Assembly: GCA_046290495.1 (NCBI GenBank)
Contig: JBKAGT010000005.1
Location: forward strand, 744,001-808,000
Direction of reading: 5' to 3'
Source: PGYR01 sp046290495
GTDB taxonomy: Bacteria > Bacteroidota > Ignavibacteria > Kapaibacteriales > UBA2268
DNA: 64,000 nucleotides
Part shown: positions 53,750 to 63,447 of the stretch, piece by piece
Layout of the letters: every line of letters starts with the position of its first letter
How positions within the stretch are numbered: position 1 is the stretch's first letter
Notes under the pieces: model-generated
What the model saw: only the letters and a program-made list of their open reading frames with translations
What the model was told of the DNA's origin: nothing
Databases searched by the model: none
Made by a program: the position numbers and the translations under genes

Positions 53750-54913
53750 TTATACTTTTGAGAATGCGTGTTCCATATCTGCAATCAAATCGTCAATCTC
53801 TTCTATTCCAACAGAAACTCTGATAAGATTGTCAGACAAGCCGATTTTTTCTCTTTCCTTTTTAGGAATAGATGCGTGAGTCATAATAGCAGGGCTTTCG
53901 ATTAAGCTCTCTACCCCACCTAAGCTCTCAGCCAATACGAATAGGTCAACATTTTCTAAGAATTTTCTTGCTCCGTCGAGTCCGCCTTTGATGAAAAAAG
54001 TAATCATACCACCAAAACCTGACATTTGCTCTTTAGCTAAGCCGTGGTGAGGGTGTGATTGCAATCCTGGGTAAACAACTTTCTCTACCTTAGCATGACC
54101 TTCTAGATATTCTGCAAGTTTGATAGCATTTTGCTCGTGTTGCTTCATTCTGATACCCAAAGTCTTCACTCCACGAAGGACCAACCAGCTATCGAAAGGA
54201 GACTGTGATGGGCCAATAGAGTTTTGCAATCTAAAAATTTCCTGAGCTAGTTCATCTTCATTTAGCATAATAGCACCTGCTACCACATCGCTGTGACCGT
54301 TGATATACTTAGACATAGAGTGATAAGCAATATCAGCACCCAAGTCCAATGGATTTTGGAAATAAGGGCTCATAAAAGTATTGTCAACTGCAGTAATAGC
54401 ACCAACTTCTTTCGCTTTCTTTGTTATAGCTTTTATGTCGCTAAGTTTCAATAATGGATTAGTCGGCGATTCCACCCAAATAAGAGATGGCTTTAGCTCA
54501 TCAATCTTATTCAAAGTGTCTTCAGTCTTACTTGTATCAGTGAACACGAAGTTAAAATCGTCATTGTAAACAGTAGTAAATAATCTGTAAGTACCACCAT
54601 ATACGTCATCGCCGCAGAGAATAGTCGATCCCTTTGGCATAGCTTGTAGTATCAACATTTCTGCTGACATACCAGTTGCTGTTACAAAGCAATGTTTAGC
54701 ATTTTCTAAAGCTGCCAAACATTCTTGTAATCTTGTTCTAGTTGGATTGTGTGACCTTGTATACTCATAACCACGGTGAACACCGGGAGATGATTGAGCA
54801 AAAGTCGATGTCTGGAAAATAGGAGGAGCTACAGCTCCTGTTGCTGGGTCTGGCTCGTTACCTACGTGCAATGATCTTGTGTTAAATCCTTTCTCTAAAA
54901 ATTTTTTATCCAT
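53750..54913 (-). CDS. Transsulfuration PLP enzyme (cystathionine gamma-synthase/lyase family)
   Basis: A 387-residue PLP-dependent enzyme of the Cys/Met metabolism family. PLP lysine is Lys202 in HSMSKYINGHSDVVAG. TRSHNPTRTRLQECLAALE, VESPTNPLL and the C-terminal SLGGVESLIESPAIMTHA segment are typical of cystathionine gamma-lyase and gamma-synthase. With cystathionine beta-synthase in the same operon, gamma-lyase activity (cystathionine to cysteine, 2-oxobutyrate, ammonia) is the likelier role. 2-Oxobutyrate feeds propionyl-CoA and so the methylmalonyl-CoA mutase seen earlier. Confidence 0.9.
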   Translation of the reverse strand: MDKKFLEKGFNTRSLHVGNEPDPATGAVAPPIFQTSTFAQSSPGVHRGYEYTRSHNPTRTRLQECLAALENAKHCFVTATGMSAEMLILQAMPKGSTILCGDDVYGGTYRLFTTVYNDDFNFVFTDTSKTEDTLNKIDELKPSLIWVESPTNPLLKLSDIKAITKKAKEVGAITAVDNTFMSPYFQNPLDLGADIAYHSMSKYINGHSDVVAGAIMLNEDELAQEIFRLQNSIGPSQSPFDSWLVLRGVKTLGIRMKQHEQNAIKLAEYLEGHAKVEKVVYPGLQSHPHHGLAKEQMSGFGGMITFFIKGGLDGARKFLENVDLFVLAESLGGVESLIESPAIMTHASIPKKEREKIGLSDNLIRVSVGIEEIDDLIADMEHAFSKV

Positions 54914-54947
54914 ATTCTAATTGTCATTTTTTAATTCTAAAAACTTT

Positions 54948-55433
54948 TTAATCGTTATCCATATCTGGACTATTATCTTCACTATCACCATCATCTATCT
55001 TTTTTATTTTACCATTGGGGTAAATTACTATTTCATCAATATCGCCACCCTTCTGCATTTCTAATTTATAGTAAATATTATCAGGTGTTTCGTACTTCTC
55101 AATTTCTAAGATTTCATACATACTATAATCTTTAGCTAGAATATTCTTCATATTCTCAGTGAGTTCCCTTTCTTTCATTTTGTACTCAGTCTTTACCCAT
55201 TTTGCATTCTCATCGTAAACTACTTCATACTCTTTGCCGCTGTATTCAAACTCAGCTTCCCATTTATCGTCTTCGTGTTCCCAAACTACACCTTCAGGAT
55301 TCCCAAATTGCTCACTGAAGCTATTTAGTACTTTATCAGGAACAGAATTGTCACCTGCCTCATCATTGCTACTATTACAAGAAAGTAACATTAAAAGAAA
55401 AGCCGTAAGTAATACCCATACTTTCATTTTCAT
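54948..55433 (-). CDS. PepSY-like periplasmic lipoprotein
   Basis: A 161-residue lipoprotein (lipobox LLSC, Cys19). It has two copies of a PepSY-like beta-alpha unit: WEHEDDKWEAEFEYSGKEYEVVYDENAKWVKTEY and a second ending DEIVIYPNGKIKKID. This is the pattern of BLIP-like/DUF2874 proteins of Bacteroidota. The Asp-rich tail (DGDSEDNSPDMDND) is acidic. It overlaps the L,D-transpeptidase gene by 4 bases. Function unknown, possibly a modulator of a periplasmic enzyme. Confidence 0.8.
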   Translation of the reverse strand: MKMKVWVLLTAFLLMLLSCNSSNDEAGDNSVPDKVLNSFSEQFGNPEGVVWEHEDDKWEAEFEYSGKEYEVVYDENAKWVKTEYKMKERELTENMKNILAKDYSMYEILEIEKYETPDNIYYKLEMQKGGDIDEIVIYPNGKIKKIDDGDSEDNSPDMDND

Positions 55434-56161
55434 AGTGTTTGTACCGATTTTATATTTATTTTACTTTCTAATTCTAATTTTATATTCTGGTATAATTCAT
55501 TTAACCACGGTGTTTTATTTTCTATCTCAGGTAAATCTGAATCATTAAATTTATAAGGAGAAATAATTACCTCTATACCACTGTCAATGGCTTCACTTGA
55601 TAAGATAAATATTTCTTCTATAGCTTCATCTCCTACAGGAATACATCCCACTGTAACATTATCTCCGTGAATAAATATATCTGAGCCTAAATCTGTTCTA
55701 CTTTCTAATTTTGCTTTCTTATTATCAAACTCATTAGGATAATTTATTTTAAGAGAAAGATGGTAAGCACTATTTGGGTTTAAATACTCAATTTCATAGA
55801 TACCTTCAGGAATCTGTCTATCACCTTCTTTTAGTTTCGGCCCTAACACTCCACTAAAATTAGTGAACTCATAAGTTTTAATTAATTTCCATTTACCTTC
55901 TAAATTACCAAAGACTTGTAACTCTTGTTCATTTTTATAGGCAACTAATAATAATGAGTTTGGAAATTCACTAAAACCAGCAGAAGATAAAAGATTTTTC
56001 AAATTCTCGTTAACTTTATCCTTATATTTCTTTCTTATTGAATCAACTGTTTCTTTACCCATTATTCTTTGGTATATCGGTTTATAAATTGGTCTGCCAT
56101 AAATATAAAATATAGAGATTGCTACAAATATTAATGTAAAGATTACTATCGATTTCTTCAT
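55430..56161 (-). CDS. Murein L,D-transpeptidase, YafK type
   Basis: A 243-residue membrane-anchored protein (one N-terminal hydrophobic segment, residues 4-22) with an L,D-transpeptidase YkuD domain. The catalytic motif is IFIHGDNVTVGCIPVG with His165 and Cys173, and the substrate loop DRQIPEGIYEIEYLNPN precedes it. The family makes 3-3 cross-links or attaches proteins to peptidoglycan (YafK-like members often cleave). It sits between cystathionine beta-synthase and a PepSY lipoprotein; the link to sulfur metabolism is unexplained. Confidence 0.87.
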   Translation of the reverse strand: MKKSIVIFTLIFVAISIFYIYGRPIYKPIYQRIMGKETVDSIRKKYKDKVNENLKNLLSSAGFSEFPNSLLLVAYKNEQELQVFGNLEGKWKLIKTYEFTNFSGVLGPKLKEGDRQIPEGIYEIEYLNPNSAYHLSLKINYPNEFDNKKAKLESRTDLGSDIFIHGDNVTVGCIPVGDEAIEEIFILSSEAIDSGIEVIISPYKFNDSDLPEIENKTPWLNELYQNIKLELESKINIKSVQTL

Positions 56162-56176
56162 GAAATAACCAAAAAT

Positions 56177-57547
56177 TTATACACCTGCAATATACTCTAC
56201 AAGGTCAGAATGTGTTATAATTGTAATAATATCCTTATTATCATCTTCTACTAAAACTGTTTTTCCATGTGCTAACTCATTTTGAACATTTTGTAGTTTA
56301 GTGTCGTAGTGAACTAAGACAAAATCATTAGACATAATAAGGTTGATGTTATCATTTAAACTAATTTCACCATCAAAAAGTGGTGTGGTTAGTTTATCCT
56401 CACTAACATAACCTACCAAATCATCACCTTTGAATACAGGTAGTTGTGAAATGCTGTTCGCATTCATAATATCGACTGCATCTCCAACACTCTTATCATC
56501 CTGCAACTTAATCAATCTGCCAGGCTTACCTTTTTGTGCTATCATCTCACCCACTGTGTCATTATATTCACTATCAGCATAGCCGCCTTCTTTCATCCAT
56601 TCATCATTGTAAATCTTGCCAGTGTATCTGTTACCAGAATCAGGCAGTATTACTAATATCCTCTTCGGTGTGTCCAAACTTTCAGCATAACGAATGGCAC
56701 CTACTACTGCAGCACCTGAGCTACCACCAGAGTAAATTCCTTCCTCTGTTAGCAATCTTCTTGTCATTACAAAAGATTCTTTGTCTTCTATCATCACAAA
56801 ATCATCAATAACATCAAAATCTAGATTGTCAGGGAATATATCCTCTCCAATTCCTTCTAACACATAGCCGTGAGCTTCCACAACTTCTCCAGTTCTCCAA
56901 TAAGGAGCAAGGATTGACCCTTCTATATCAACACCAACCACTTTGACATCTGGCATAACTGATTTCAAATACTTACCTGTACCAGAAATAGTACCGCCAG
57001 TACCGACACCTGCCATAAACACATCGAAATCGCCATCAGTTTGCTTGAAAATCTCAGGTCCAGTTGACTTAATGTGAGCTTCTTGGTTATCTAAGTTATA
57101 ATATTGATTAGCATAGAATGAATTAGGTGTAGTTTCTGCTATTCGCTTAGCAACGCTATAATATGAGCGTGGGTCATCTGGCTCGACGTTAGTAGGAGTA
57201 ACTACCACTTTAGCCCCGAATGCCTTTAGATTATTTATTTTTTCAATCGACTGTTTGTCAGGCAATACAAATATACATTTGTAGCCATGTACAGCAGCAT
57301 ACATAGCGAGCCCAACGCCAGTATTACCTGAAGTTCCTTCTACAATAGTACCACCCGGTTTTAGCTCTCCCCTTTCAATAGCTTTCTCTATTATATGGCG
57401 AGCTATTCTCTCTTTGATTGAGCCACCAGGGTTCATATACTCTAGCTTTACATATATATCAGATTCTACATGTGAAGCAACCTTATTTAGCTTAACTATT
57501 GGCGTGTTGCCAATTACATCAATAACATTTTGATCAAATTTCTTCAT
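56177..57547 (-). CDS. Cystathionine beta-synthase
   Basis: A 456-residue PLP enzyme. PLP lysine is Lys45 in NPGGSIKERIA, the phosphate loop GTSGNTGVG, and SGGSSGAAV closes the catalytic core (~330 residues). Two C-terminal CBS domains (SQLPVFKGDDLVGYVSEDKL and a second ending TIITHSDLVEYI) are the regulatory Bateman module found in cystathionine beta-synthase and absent from plain cysteine synthase. It condenses serine with homocysteine to cystathionine. First gene of the operon running to queC. Confidence 0.92.
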   Translation of the reverse strand: MKKFDQNVIDVIGNTPIVKLNKVASHVESDIYVKLEYMNPGGSIKERIARHIIEKAIERGELKPGGTIVEGTSGNTGVGLAMYAAVHGYKCIFVLPDKQSIEKINNLKAFGAKVVVTPTNVEPDDPRSYYSVAKRIAETTPNSFYANQYYNLDNQEAHIKSTGPEIFKQTDGDFDVFMAGVGTGGTISGTGKYLKSVMPDVKVVGVDIEGSILAPYWRTGEVVEAHGYVLEGIGEDIFPDNLDFDVIDDFVMIEDKESFVMTRRLLTEEGIYSGGSSGAAVVGAIRYAESLDTPKRILVILPDSGNRYTGKIYNDEWMKEGGYADSEYNDTVGEMIAQKGKPGRLIKLQDDKSVGDAVDIMNANSISQLPVFKGDDLVGYVSEDKLTTPLFDGEISLNDNINLIMSNDFVLVHYDTKLQNVQNELAHGKTVLVEDDNKDIITIITHSDLVEYIAGV

Positions 57548-57589
57548 ATTCTATACTTTTTATTTCCACGTTCAAATATTCTCCAATCA

Positions 57590-57597
57590 CAAAACTA
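57590..57597 (-). promoter_or_regulatory. Candidate -7 box of the transsulfuration operon
   Basis: TAGTTTTG on the reverse strand matches TAnnTTTG about 45 bases upstream of the start codon. No convincing TTTG at the right distance. Confidence 0.35.
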
Positions 57598-57698
57598 ATT
57601 AATTAATAATTTATTACCTATTCTATCAATTTGATATAGTTAGTAGATTCAAGAAATTCATTATTTTGCTATTTATTTAATACCCATTTAGTAAAAAC

Positions 57699-58046
57699 AT
57701 GTCAGATATAAAACCTTGCCCAGAATGTGGCTACGAATATACTTATGAATTGAATGCTCTTTGGAACTGTTCAAACTGTGGGCACGAGTGGAACGACGAA
57801 ATAACTGAAGAAACCCAAAGCAATGAAAAAGAAGGAAGAATACTTGATTCCAACGGAACTGAACTAAGTGATGGTGACACTGTGGTTGTAATTAAAGACT
57901 TACCAGTAAAAGGTGCATCTAAACCAATCAAAGGTGGAACAAAAGTTAAGAATATTAGACTAAGAGATGGTGACCACAATATAGATTGCAAAATTGAAGG
58001 ATTTGGAGCAATGTCACTTAAATCAGAATTTGTAAAAAAAGCTTGA
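57699..58046 (+). CDS. yjdM: YjdM/PhnA-like zinc-ribbon protein
   Basis: A 115-residue protein with an N-terminal zinc ribbon (Cys7, Cys10, Cys24, Cys27 in CPECGYEYTYELNALWNCSNC) and a C-terminal SH3-like fold (DGDTVVVIKDLPVKG ... GTKVKNIRL). It matches the YjdM/PhnA family, historically tied to phosphonate operons without a proved function. It nearly touches the next gene; together they form a two-gene unit. No phosphonate genes are nearby. Confidence 0.92.
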   Translation: MSDIKPCPECGYEYTYELNALWNCSNCGHEWNDEITEETQSNEKEGRILDSNGTELSDGDTVVVIKDLPVKGASKPIKGGTKVKNIRLRDGDHNIDCKIEGFGAMSLKSEFVKKA

Positions 58047-58051
58047 ACAGA

Positions 58052-58471
58052 ATGAATATATTTGAAGGAAGTTGGGAACTTGTCGAGAAATACAGCATCA
58101 CATCAGTTGGAAAGAAAATACACCCTTGGGGGGAAGATGTTAAAGGTATGATTATTTACTCTAACGGTAAAATGGCAGCTCAGCTTGGTATCAGAAATCG
58201 GAAAGAATTTGAGAGCTTCGACTCCAAATCTGTACAACCCGAGGAGGCGCAATCGGCTCTCTACTCATATATAGCTTACTTTGGTAGTTATGAGATTCAC
58301 GAAGATTACATAATACATAAAATTGAGCAGAGCCTGTTCCCAAACTGGGTTGGTCACAATGTAAAGCGTTTCTATAGTTTTGAAGGTGATTTACTAACCT
58401 TAGAAGCCAAAGAGTTAACTCACATCAATGGCTTAGAGAAAACTGTTTTAGTATGGAAAAGGTTGCACTAA
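58052..58471 (+). CDS. Lipocalin-like domain protein
   Basis: From ATG 58052 (a TTG at 58043 overlaps the upstream stop) the product is 139 residues. GSWELVEKYSITSVGKKIHPWGEDVKGMIIYSNGKMAA at the N-terminus is typical of the lipocalin-like domain in short bacterial proteins, and VGHNVKRFYSFEGDLLTL closes the barrel. No signal peptide. Ligand unknown. It follows yjdM by 5 bases. Confidence 0.82.
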   Translation: MNIFEGSWELVEKYSITSVGKKIHPWGEDVKGMIIYSNGKMAAQLGIRNRKEFESFDSKSVQPEEAQSALYSYIAYFGSYEIHEDYIIHKIEQSLFPNWVGHNVKRFYSFEGDLLTLEAKELTHINGLEKTVLVWKRLH

Positions 58472-58540
58472 CAACTAAAATACGTGGCTAGTAAATTCGT
58501 CATAGACATAAGTTTAATCCTAAAATCATAGGAGTTAATT

Positions 58541-59302
58541 ATGGCTATCAAAAAGTATAGCAAATCAGATCAAGCTTATGGTGAGTTCAACGGTGGTGGA
58601 ATCATTGAAAACAAACCTATTGGTTTCCCCCAAGATGGTAGTGGAGGTTCACATCCATACTCTAATCTATTTTATTGGGCAAAAGCTATTGCTACAGAGG
58701 ACAGCACAATTGGTGAGCACCCTCATCAAGCTTTTGAGATATTATCATTCGTATTAAATGGCAAGATAGAACATTATGATTCACATAATCAGAAGTGGTT
58801 CCCCTTGGAAAAAGGTGATGTTCAAGTAATTAAATCTGGGAATGGTATTTATCACTCAGAGAAAATGTACAAAGACTCGGTAATGTTCCAAATTTGGTTC
58901 AACCCTGATATTAGCATTACTCTTAAGCAACAAGCTACTTACAGTGATCATAAATCGGATGATTTTGAATCTTTAACAGAAAAAAACATAACAAAAAAGA
59001 AGATGCTCGGTAGTGACTCACCTATAAGATTGGTAAGTGAAAACGTGACAGTAGAGCAATGGCAAGTAAACGAAAATATAAAGATCGACTTAGACACTGA
59101 CAAATACCATTCTTTCTATGTTTTATCTGGAAATGGTAAGATTGGTTCAGAAGATGTGAATACTGATGATTATATCATAGTATCTGATGAGGATAGTTTA
59201 GATATACATTCTGAAGAAAACCTAGAATTATTCTATATTTCCAACCCTAAAGAGTTGAGCCACGAAACCTATTACCAACTTCACAAAAACAGATACCAAT
59301 AA
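58541..59302 (+). CDS. Pirin-family cupin protein
   Basis: A 253-residue bicupin of the pirin family. The metal site of the first cupin is His60, His62, His105 and Glu107 (EHPHQAFEILS and YHSEK). The second barrel is degenerate. Some pirins have quercetin 2,3-dioxygenase activity or act as transcription cofactors; the role here is unknown. It stands 70 bases after the lipocalin-like gene and ends at a strong hairpin. Confidence 0.88.
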   Translation: MAIKKYSKSDQAYGEFNGGGIIENKPIGFPQDGSGGSHPYSNLFYWAKAIATEDSTIGEHPHQAFEILSFVLNGKIEHYDSHNQKWFPLEKGDVQVIKSGNGIYHSEKMYKDSVMFQIWFNPDISITLKQQATYSDHKSDDFESLTEKNITKKKMLGSDSPIRLVSENVTVEQWQVNENIKIDLDTDKYHSFYVLSGNGKIGSEDVNTDDYIIVSDEDSLDIHSEENLELFYISNPKELSHETYYQLHKNRYQ

Positions 59303-59322
59303 GTATTTTAAAAATCGAATCT

Positions 59323-59356
59323 AAATTGGGGCAGGAATGCCCCAATTTCTATTTTT
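59323..59356 (+). terminator. Intrinsic terminator after the pirin gene
   Basis: A perfect 10-bp stem (AAATTGGGGC at 59323-59332 with GCCCCAATTT at 59339-59348), 6-base loop, then a short T-rich tail. Confidence 0.85.
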
Positions 59357-59407
59357 CATATCAAAATTGTTTATTTTTTTGATTAAATTGCAATAATAGA
59401 TAAACAA

Positions 59408-60382
59408 ATGAAAAAGAAAATGAAGAAAATACTTGTCACAGGTGCTTATGGTCAAATTGGTACCGAATTAGTAAATGAATTAAGGTTAAAATATGGTGGC
59501 GATAATGTTATTGCCAGTGATATTCGTGAAGATGCTCCTAGCTATATTGCAAACAGTGGTCCGAATGAAGTCCTTAACATTATGGACAAAGACAACCTAA
59601 GAAGACTAGTTGATAAGTATGAAATTGATAGTATATTCCATATGGCAGCTATACTATCTGCCACAGGAGAAAAAGACCCATTCATTTGCTGGGACATAAA
59701 CATGAACGGCACACTCAATGTAATTTCTGTAGCATTGGAGAAAAAGTTAAAAAGAGTATTTGTCCCTAGTTCAATTGCCGTTTGGGGTCCTGGTGTAGAA
59801 GTAATCAACACTCCACAGGAATCTGTATTGCAGCCAACCACTATGTATGGAGTAACAAAGGTTAGTGGTGAGATTCTTAGTGATTATATGGTGAAAAGGT
59901 ATGGCCTAGATATCCGCGGATTGCGTTATCCAGGAATAATATCTTCAGAGACCTTGCCTGGTGGTGGAACCACAGATTACGCGGTAGAAATTTTCTATGA
60001 AGCAATTAAGAATAAAAAATATGATTGTTTCTTAAAAGAAGATGCTACTCTTCCAATGATGTTTATGCCTGATTGTGTGAAAGCAACAATTGACTTGATG
60101 GAAGCAGATTTTGATAGATTAGAGCATCACTCAAACTTTAATGTAGCTGCAGTTAGTTTCTCTCCAAAAGAATTAGCAACTGAAATAAAGAAACATATCC
60201 CCGATTTTGAAATAACTTACAACCCTGATTCGAGACAAAAAATTGCTGAATCGTGGCCACAAGTCATAGACGATAGTGCTGCTCGTAAAGAGTGGGATTG
60301 GTCTCATAGCTATGGATTAGAAGAAATGACTAAGGCAATGATAGATGCACTGAGTGAAAAGCACGAGAAGGGGCTTATATAG
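59408..60382 (+). CDS. tdh: L-threonine 3-dehydrogenase, SDR type
   Basis: A 324-residue NAD-dependent short-chain dehydrogenase/epimerase-fold enzyme. TGAYGQIG is at 11-18, and the catalytic Tyr147-x3-Lys151 lies in MYGVTKVSGE. RYPGIISSETLPGGGTTDYAVEIF is the distinctive threonine-dehydrogenase segment of this subfamily. It oxidises threonine to 2-amino-3-ketobutyrate; the usual partner Kbl is not in the window. It is followed after 27 bases by the membrane glycosyltransferases. Confidence 0.9.
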   Translation: MKKKMKKILVTGAYGQIGTELVNELRLKYGGDNVIASDIREDAPSYIANSGPNEVLNIMDKDNLRRLVDKYEIDSIFHMAAILSATGEKDPFICWDINMNGTLNVISVALEKKLKRVFVPSSIAVWGPGVEVINTPQESVLQPTTMYGVTKVSGEILSDYMVKRYGLDIRGLRYPGIISSETLPGGGTTDYAVEIFYEAIKNKKYDCFLKEDATLPMMFMPDCVKATIDLMEADFDRLEHHSNFNVAAVSFSPKELATEIKKHIPDFEITYNPDSRQKIAESWPQVIDDSAARKEWDWSHSYGLEEMTKAMIDALSEKHEKGLI

Positions 60383-60409
60383 ATTCTGAAGACAAATTAG
60401 AGCAAAAGA

Positions 60410-61924
60410 ATGCTAAAAAGTAAAAGCATGAATATATATGGATATTTAATCATATCCGCTGTTTTGCTTTTGCCTACAATAGCTTTTCCTATATCTTCAG
60501 ATATGTCTGTGTTTATGCACGGGGGTAGTATAATAGCTGATGGTGGTGTGTTATTCAAAGATTTTTTTGATATAAAGCCACCTCTGATTTATTATATTTT
60601 TTCTTTAATTGACTTACTATTTGGAAATAATGTAATCGCCTTCAGGTTATTCGATTTTGCATATCAGATAACATTCTTAGCCATTTGCATCTCTTTATTC
60701 CAGAAATTAAAGATAAAAGATACTATAATAAAAGCATATATTTTACTTTTCCCAATAGCTTACACAGTATTAAACTATAGAGATACATTTCAAACAGAAA
60801 CATTAGCATTCCTACCATTGGTACTTTACTTTTACTATTTGGTAAACAATGAAAAAAATAAGTACAATAGGTATCTCCCCTTATATCTCGGACTTGCACT
60901 TGGAGTACTAATATCATTGAAGTACACTTTGGGCATAGTATTTTTAGTTTGTATTTACTCAGAATATAGTAATGGTTTTAGTTTAAAATCTATTCAAAGG
61001 CTAGCTTATCAACTATTTGTAGCTTTTTCTATATTATTTCTTTCTTTAGCTCCAACAATTTTTGGTGAAGGTCTTGAAGGATTTATAGCTACAAACAGCT
61101 ATCTATCAGAATATGCCAAATACCCTCCTTGGGGAGCCGGGTTACTCAAATCTATTTTGAAGAAATTAGCAAGTTTCACTGGTGAGATTATATCAATTTC
61201 GTTCGTTTTTTTTGCTGCTCTTGCACTATTGAAGACAAAAATAGATAGAAGAGTTATAAAGTATACTGCTCTTACACTAGCAATTTTATTTCTGTCAGTT
61301 TTGATAGAAAAGAAGATAAATATGTATCATTTGTCTCGGTTCTATCCTTTGCTAATATTATTAGTGAGCTACGGAGTCTATTATTTCATTTCAAATTTTA
61401 AATTCAAAAAAGAATTAGTCTCTTTATTCTTTATTGTTGTTTTCATATTTTTTAGTCCTTTTCTACGACTAGTAAATACTTATAAAATAGCATATAATCG
61501 TGTAGCAAATTTTGACAGTTATGTCGAATATTACACTCGCCCTGGCAGCTTCAACCTGCTTGGTCATCATCTTGAATTAGCGGATTACGTTAATAATACT
61601 GGTTCTGAGAATTTCCTTTTCCTCAACACTGGCGGCAATCAGACTATTCACTATTTAGATAGAGATTATAAATATAAATTCCCTCACAGTGCATTTCATC
61701 TCTCACCTATTGCACCAAAACAATATACTGACAGCTTTGAGGAAGATTTGTACGATGCAAACACACTTGCAATAGACAGCAAGGACTCGATATATATGAT
61801 ATTTTTGAGGGACGGCAGCAGCTATGATATAATGAATGAAAAATACCGTCATTATATAGAAGATAATTTCTTGTTAGATACTGTCATTTTAGATAGATAC
61901 CATATATATAGAAGAAATCGATGA
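60410..61924 (+). CDS. GT39/ArnT-like membrane glycosyltransferase, first copy
   Basis: A 504-residue polytopic membrane protein of the GT-C fold. It begins with a periplasmic loop carrying SDMSVFMHGG and FFDIKPPLIYYIF, the acidic and KPP motifs typical of PMT/ArnT-type enzymes that use polyprenyl-phosphate sugars. About ten or more hydrophobic segments follow and a soluble C-terminal domain (YTRPGSFNLLGHHL). It overlaps the next gene by ATGA. Probably adds a sugar to a surface polymer or lipid; substrate unknown. Confidence 0.85.
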   Translation: MLKSKSMNIYGYLIISAVLLLPTIAFPISSDMSVFMHGGSIIADGGVLFKDFFDIKPPLIYYIFSLIDLLFGNNVIAFRLFDFAYQITFLAICISLFQKLKIKDTIIKAYILLFPIAYTVLNYRDTFQTETLAFLPLVLYFYYLVNNEKNKYNRYLPLYLGLALGVLISLKYTLGIVFLVCIYSEYSNGFSLKSIQRLAYQLFVAFSILFLSLAPTIFGEGLEGFIATNSYLSEYAKYPPWGAGLLKSILKKLASFTGEIISISFVFFAALALLKTKIDRRVIKYTALTLAILFLSVLIEKKINMYHLSRFYPLLILLVSYGVYYFISNFKFKKELVSLFFIVVFIFFSPFLRLVNTYKIAYNRVANFDSYVEYYTRPGSFNLLGHHLELADYVNNTGSENFLFLNTGGNQTIHYLDRDYKYKFPHSAFHLSPIAPKQYTDSFEEDLYDANTLAIDSKDSIYMIFLRDGSSYDIMNEKYRHYIEDNFLLDTVILDRYHIYRRNR

Positions 61925-63447
61925 ATCTAAGTAATGAAAATAGTAACTGGTTTTTTCTTTGCATAGGAATGTTAATTCTTAGTATAACTTTACTTTTCCC
62001 TGTTGGTTCAGACTTATCTATTTTCATACAAGGTGGAATGATTTTACATAATGGTGGTGATTTGTATGTTGATTTCTTTGATGTTAAGCCCCCTTTAGTT
62101 TACTATTTATTTGAAACACTTTTTGGGTTATTTGATAAAAATATATTTGGATATAGGGCATTTGATTTCATATATCAGACCAGTTTTCTCATCTCATGCA
62201 TTTATATATTCAGAAAATTGAAATTGAATAGCATAGCTATCAATCTATTTCTGATATCTGCCCCATTGTTATATACTACAATGGGTTATGCTAATGTATT
62301 GCAAGTAGAAAGCATGTTCTTTCTACCTTTCATATGGTATTTCTATTTTTCTTTTAAATATAAACAAAGCTTTAAAACTTCATTAGCTAAAGGTATACTC
62401 TTGGCTATTATATTCAATATGAAATATACATTGGGTGTAATTCTGATAGCCGATTTGTACTTTACTTTTTTTAATTTCAAGCTAAATAAAAAAGCAGTCT
62501 CTTTGGCATTGTTGCAGGTTTTAATGTTTATTGCAATCTCATTTTTAACATTCCTACCTATTTTAATTAAAGGTAATTTAGATGGGATGCTAAGATTTAT
62601 GGACTATATGTCAGTGTATAGTAGCTATCCTGAGTGGGGTATGTCGCAAGTCCTATATATGTTAGAATCTTTAACAATTCATTTTTCAGACAACCTATCA
62701 TTGCTATTTATTGTCGCTTTTCTTTACACAATATTTAATAGCAGAAAGTCAGTGCATAAGGATTTGATTGACCATGGGCTCTTATATTTTGTACTATTAG
62801 TGATTACTATAGTTTTAGAGCGAAAGGGACTATCTTATCATTATCAAAGATTAATTCCGATATACATTCTACTAGTATCTATAGGACTACAAAACTTAAC
62901 TAAAGAGTTAAAAAAACAAAAAATATTCTTTATTATTATAGCTACATCATTTATGGTAATATATTCCCCTATACCAAGATATATCAATTTGTTAAAAGTT
63001 CCGTATAACTATTTCAAAACTAGTGATGAAAAATATTTGAACACCTTTGAAGACGGTAAGTATGGCGCTATGATATATAAACATAAGAAAGTGGCAGAGT
63101 ATTTGAATGATAGTAATATGTCAAATAAAGTATTGGTTATGTCATCAAATGGGAACGAACTTATTACTTTTCTTGACAATGACTATGAGTACTCGATGGC
63201 AATGTCCGCATTTTATTTGAATAGTATATCACCTAAAGAAATTCAAAACATAGCATTCGAAGATATGGTAGATTCTGAGGTGATTGTGATAGTTAAAAAT
63301 GATTATTCTCCGATTACATTTTTTAAGAATATATCATCATTAGAGGCATTGGAAGAAAATAGTAGATTCAGAAATTATTTATCAGAAAACTTTGTCTTCG
63401 ATTCTACTATAGATGATACGTTTGTTATATATAAAAGAAAGCACTAG
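61921..63447 (+). CDS. GT39/ArnT-like membrane glycosyltransferase, second copy
   Basis: A 508-residue paralogue of the preceding protein: SDLSIFIQGG and FFDVKPPLVYYLFETLFG align with SDMSVFMHGG and FFDIKPPLIYYIFSLIDL, and the C-termini align (YSMAMSAFYLNSISPKEIQ against KFPHSAFHLSPIAPKQYT). Same GT-C topology. It starts at an ATGA overlap with the first copy and its stop TAG overlaps the GTG start of the next gene, so the three are likely translated together. Confidence 0.85.
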   Translation: MNLSNENSNWFFLCIGMLILSITLLFPVGSDLSIFIQGGMILHNGGDLYVDFFDVKPPLVYYLFETLFGLFDKNIFGYRAFDFIYQTSFLISCIYIFRKLKLNSIAINLFLISAPLLYTTMGYANVLQVESMFFLPFIWYFYFSFKYKQSFKTSLAKGILLAIIFNMKYTLGVILIADLYFTFFNFKLNKKAVSLALLQVLMFIAISFLTFLPILIKGNLDGMLRFMDYMSVYSSYPEWGMSQVLYMLESLTIHFSDNLSLLFIVAFLYTIFNSRKSVHKDLIDHGLLYFVLLVITIVLERKGLSYHYQRLIPIYILLVSIGLQNLTKELKKQKIFFIIIATSFMVIYSPIPRYINLLKVPYNYFKTSDEKYLNTFEDGKYGAMIYKHKKVAEYLNDSNMSNKVLVMSSNGNELITFLDNDYEYSMAMSAFYLNSISPKEIQNIAFEDMVDSEVIVIVKNDYSPITFFKNISSLEALEENSRFRNYLSENFVFDSTIDDTFVIYKRKH

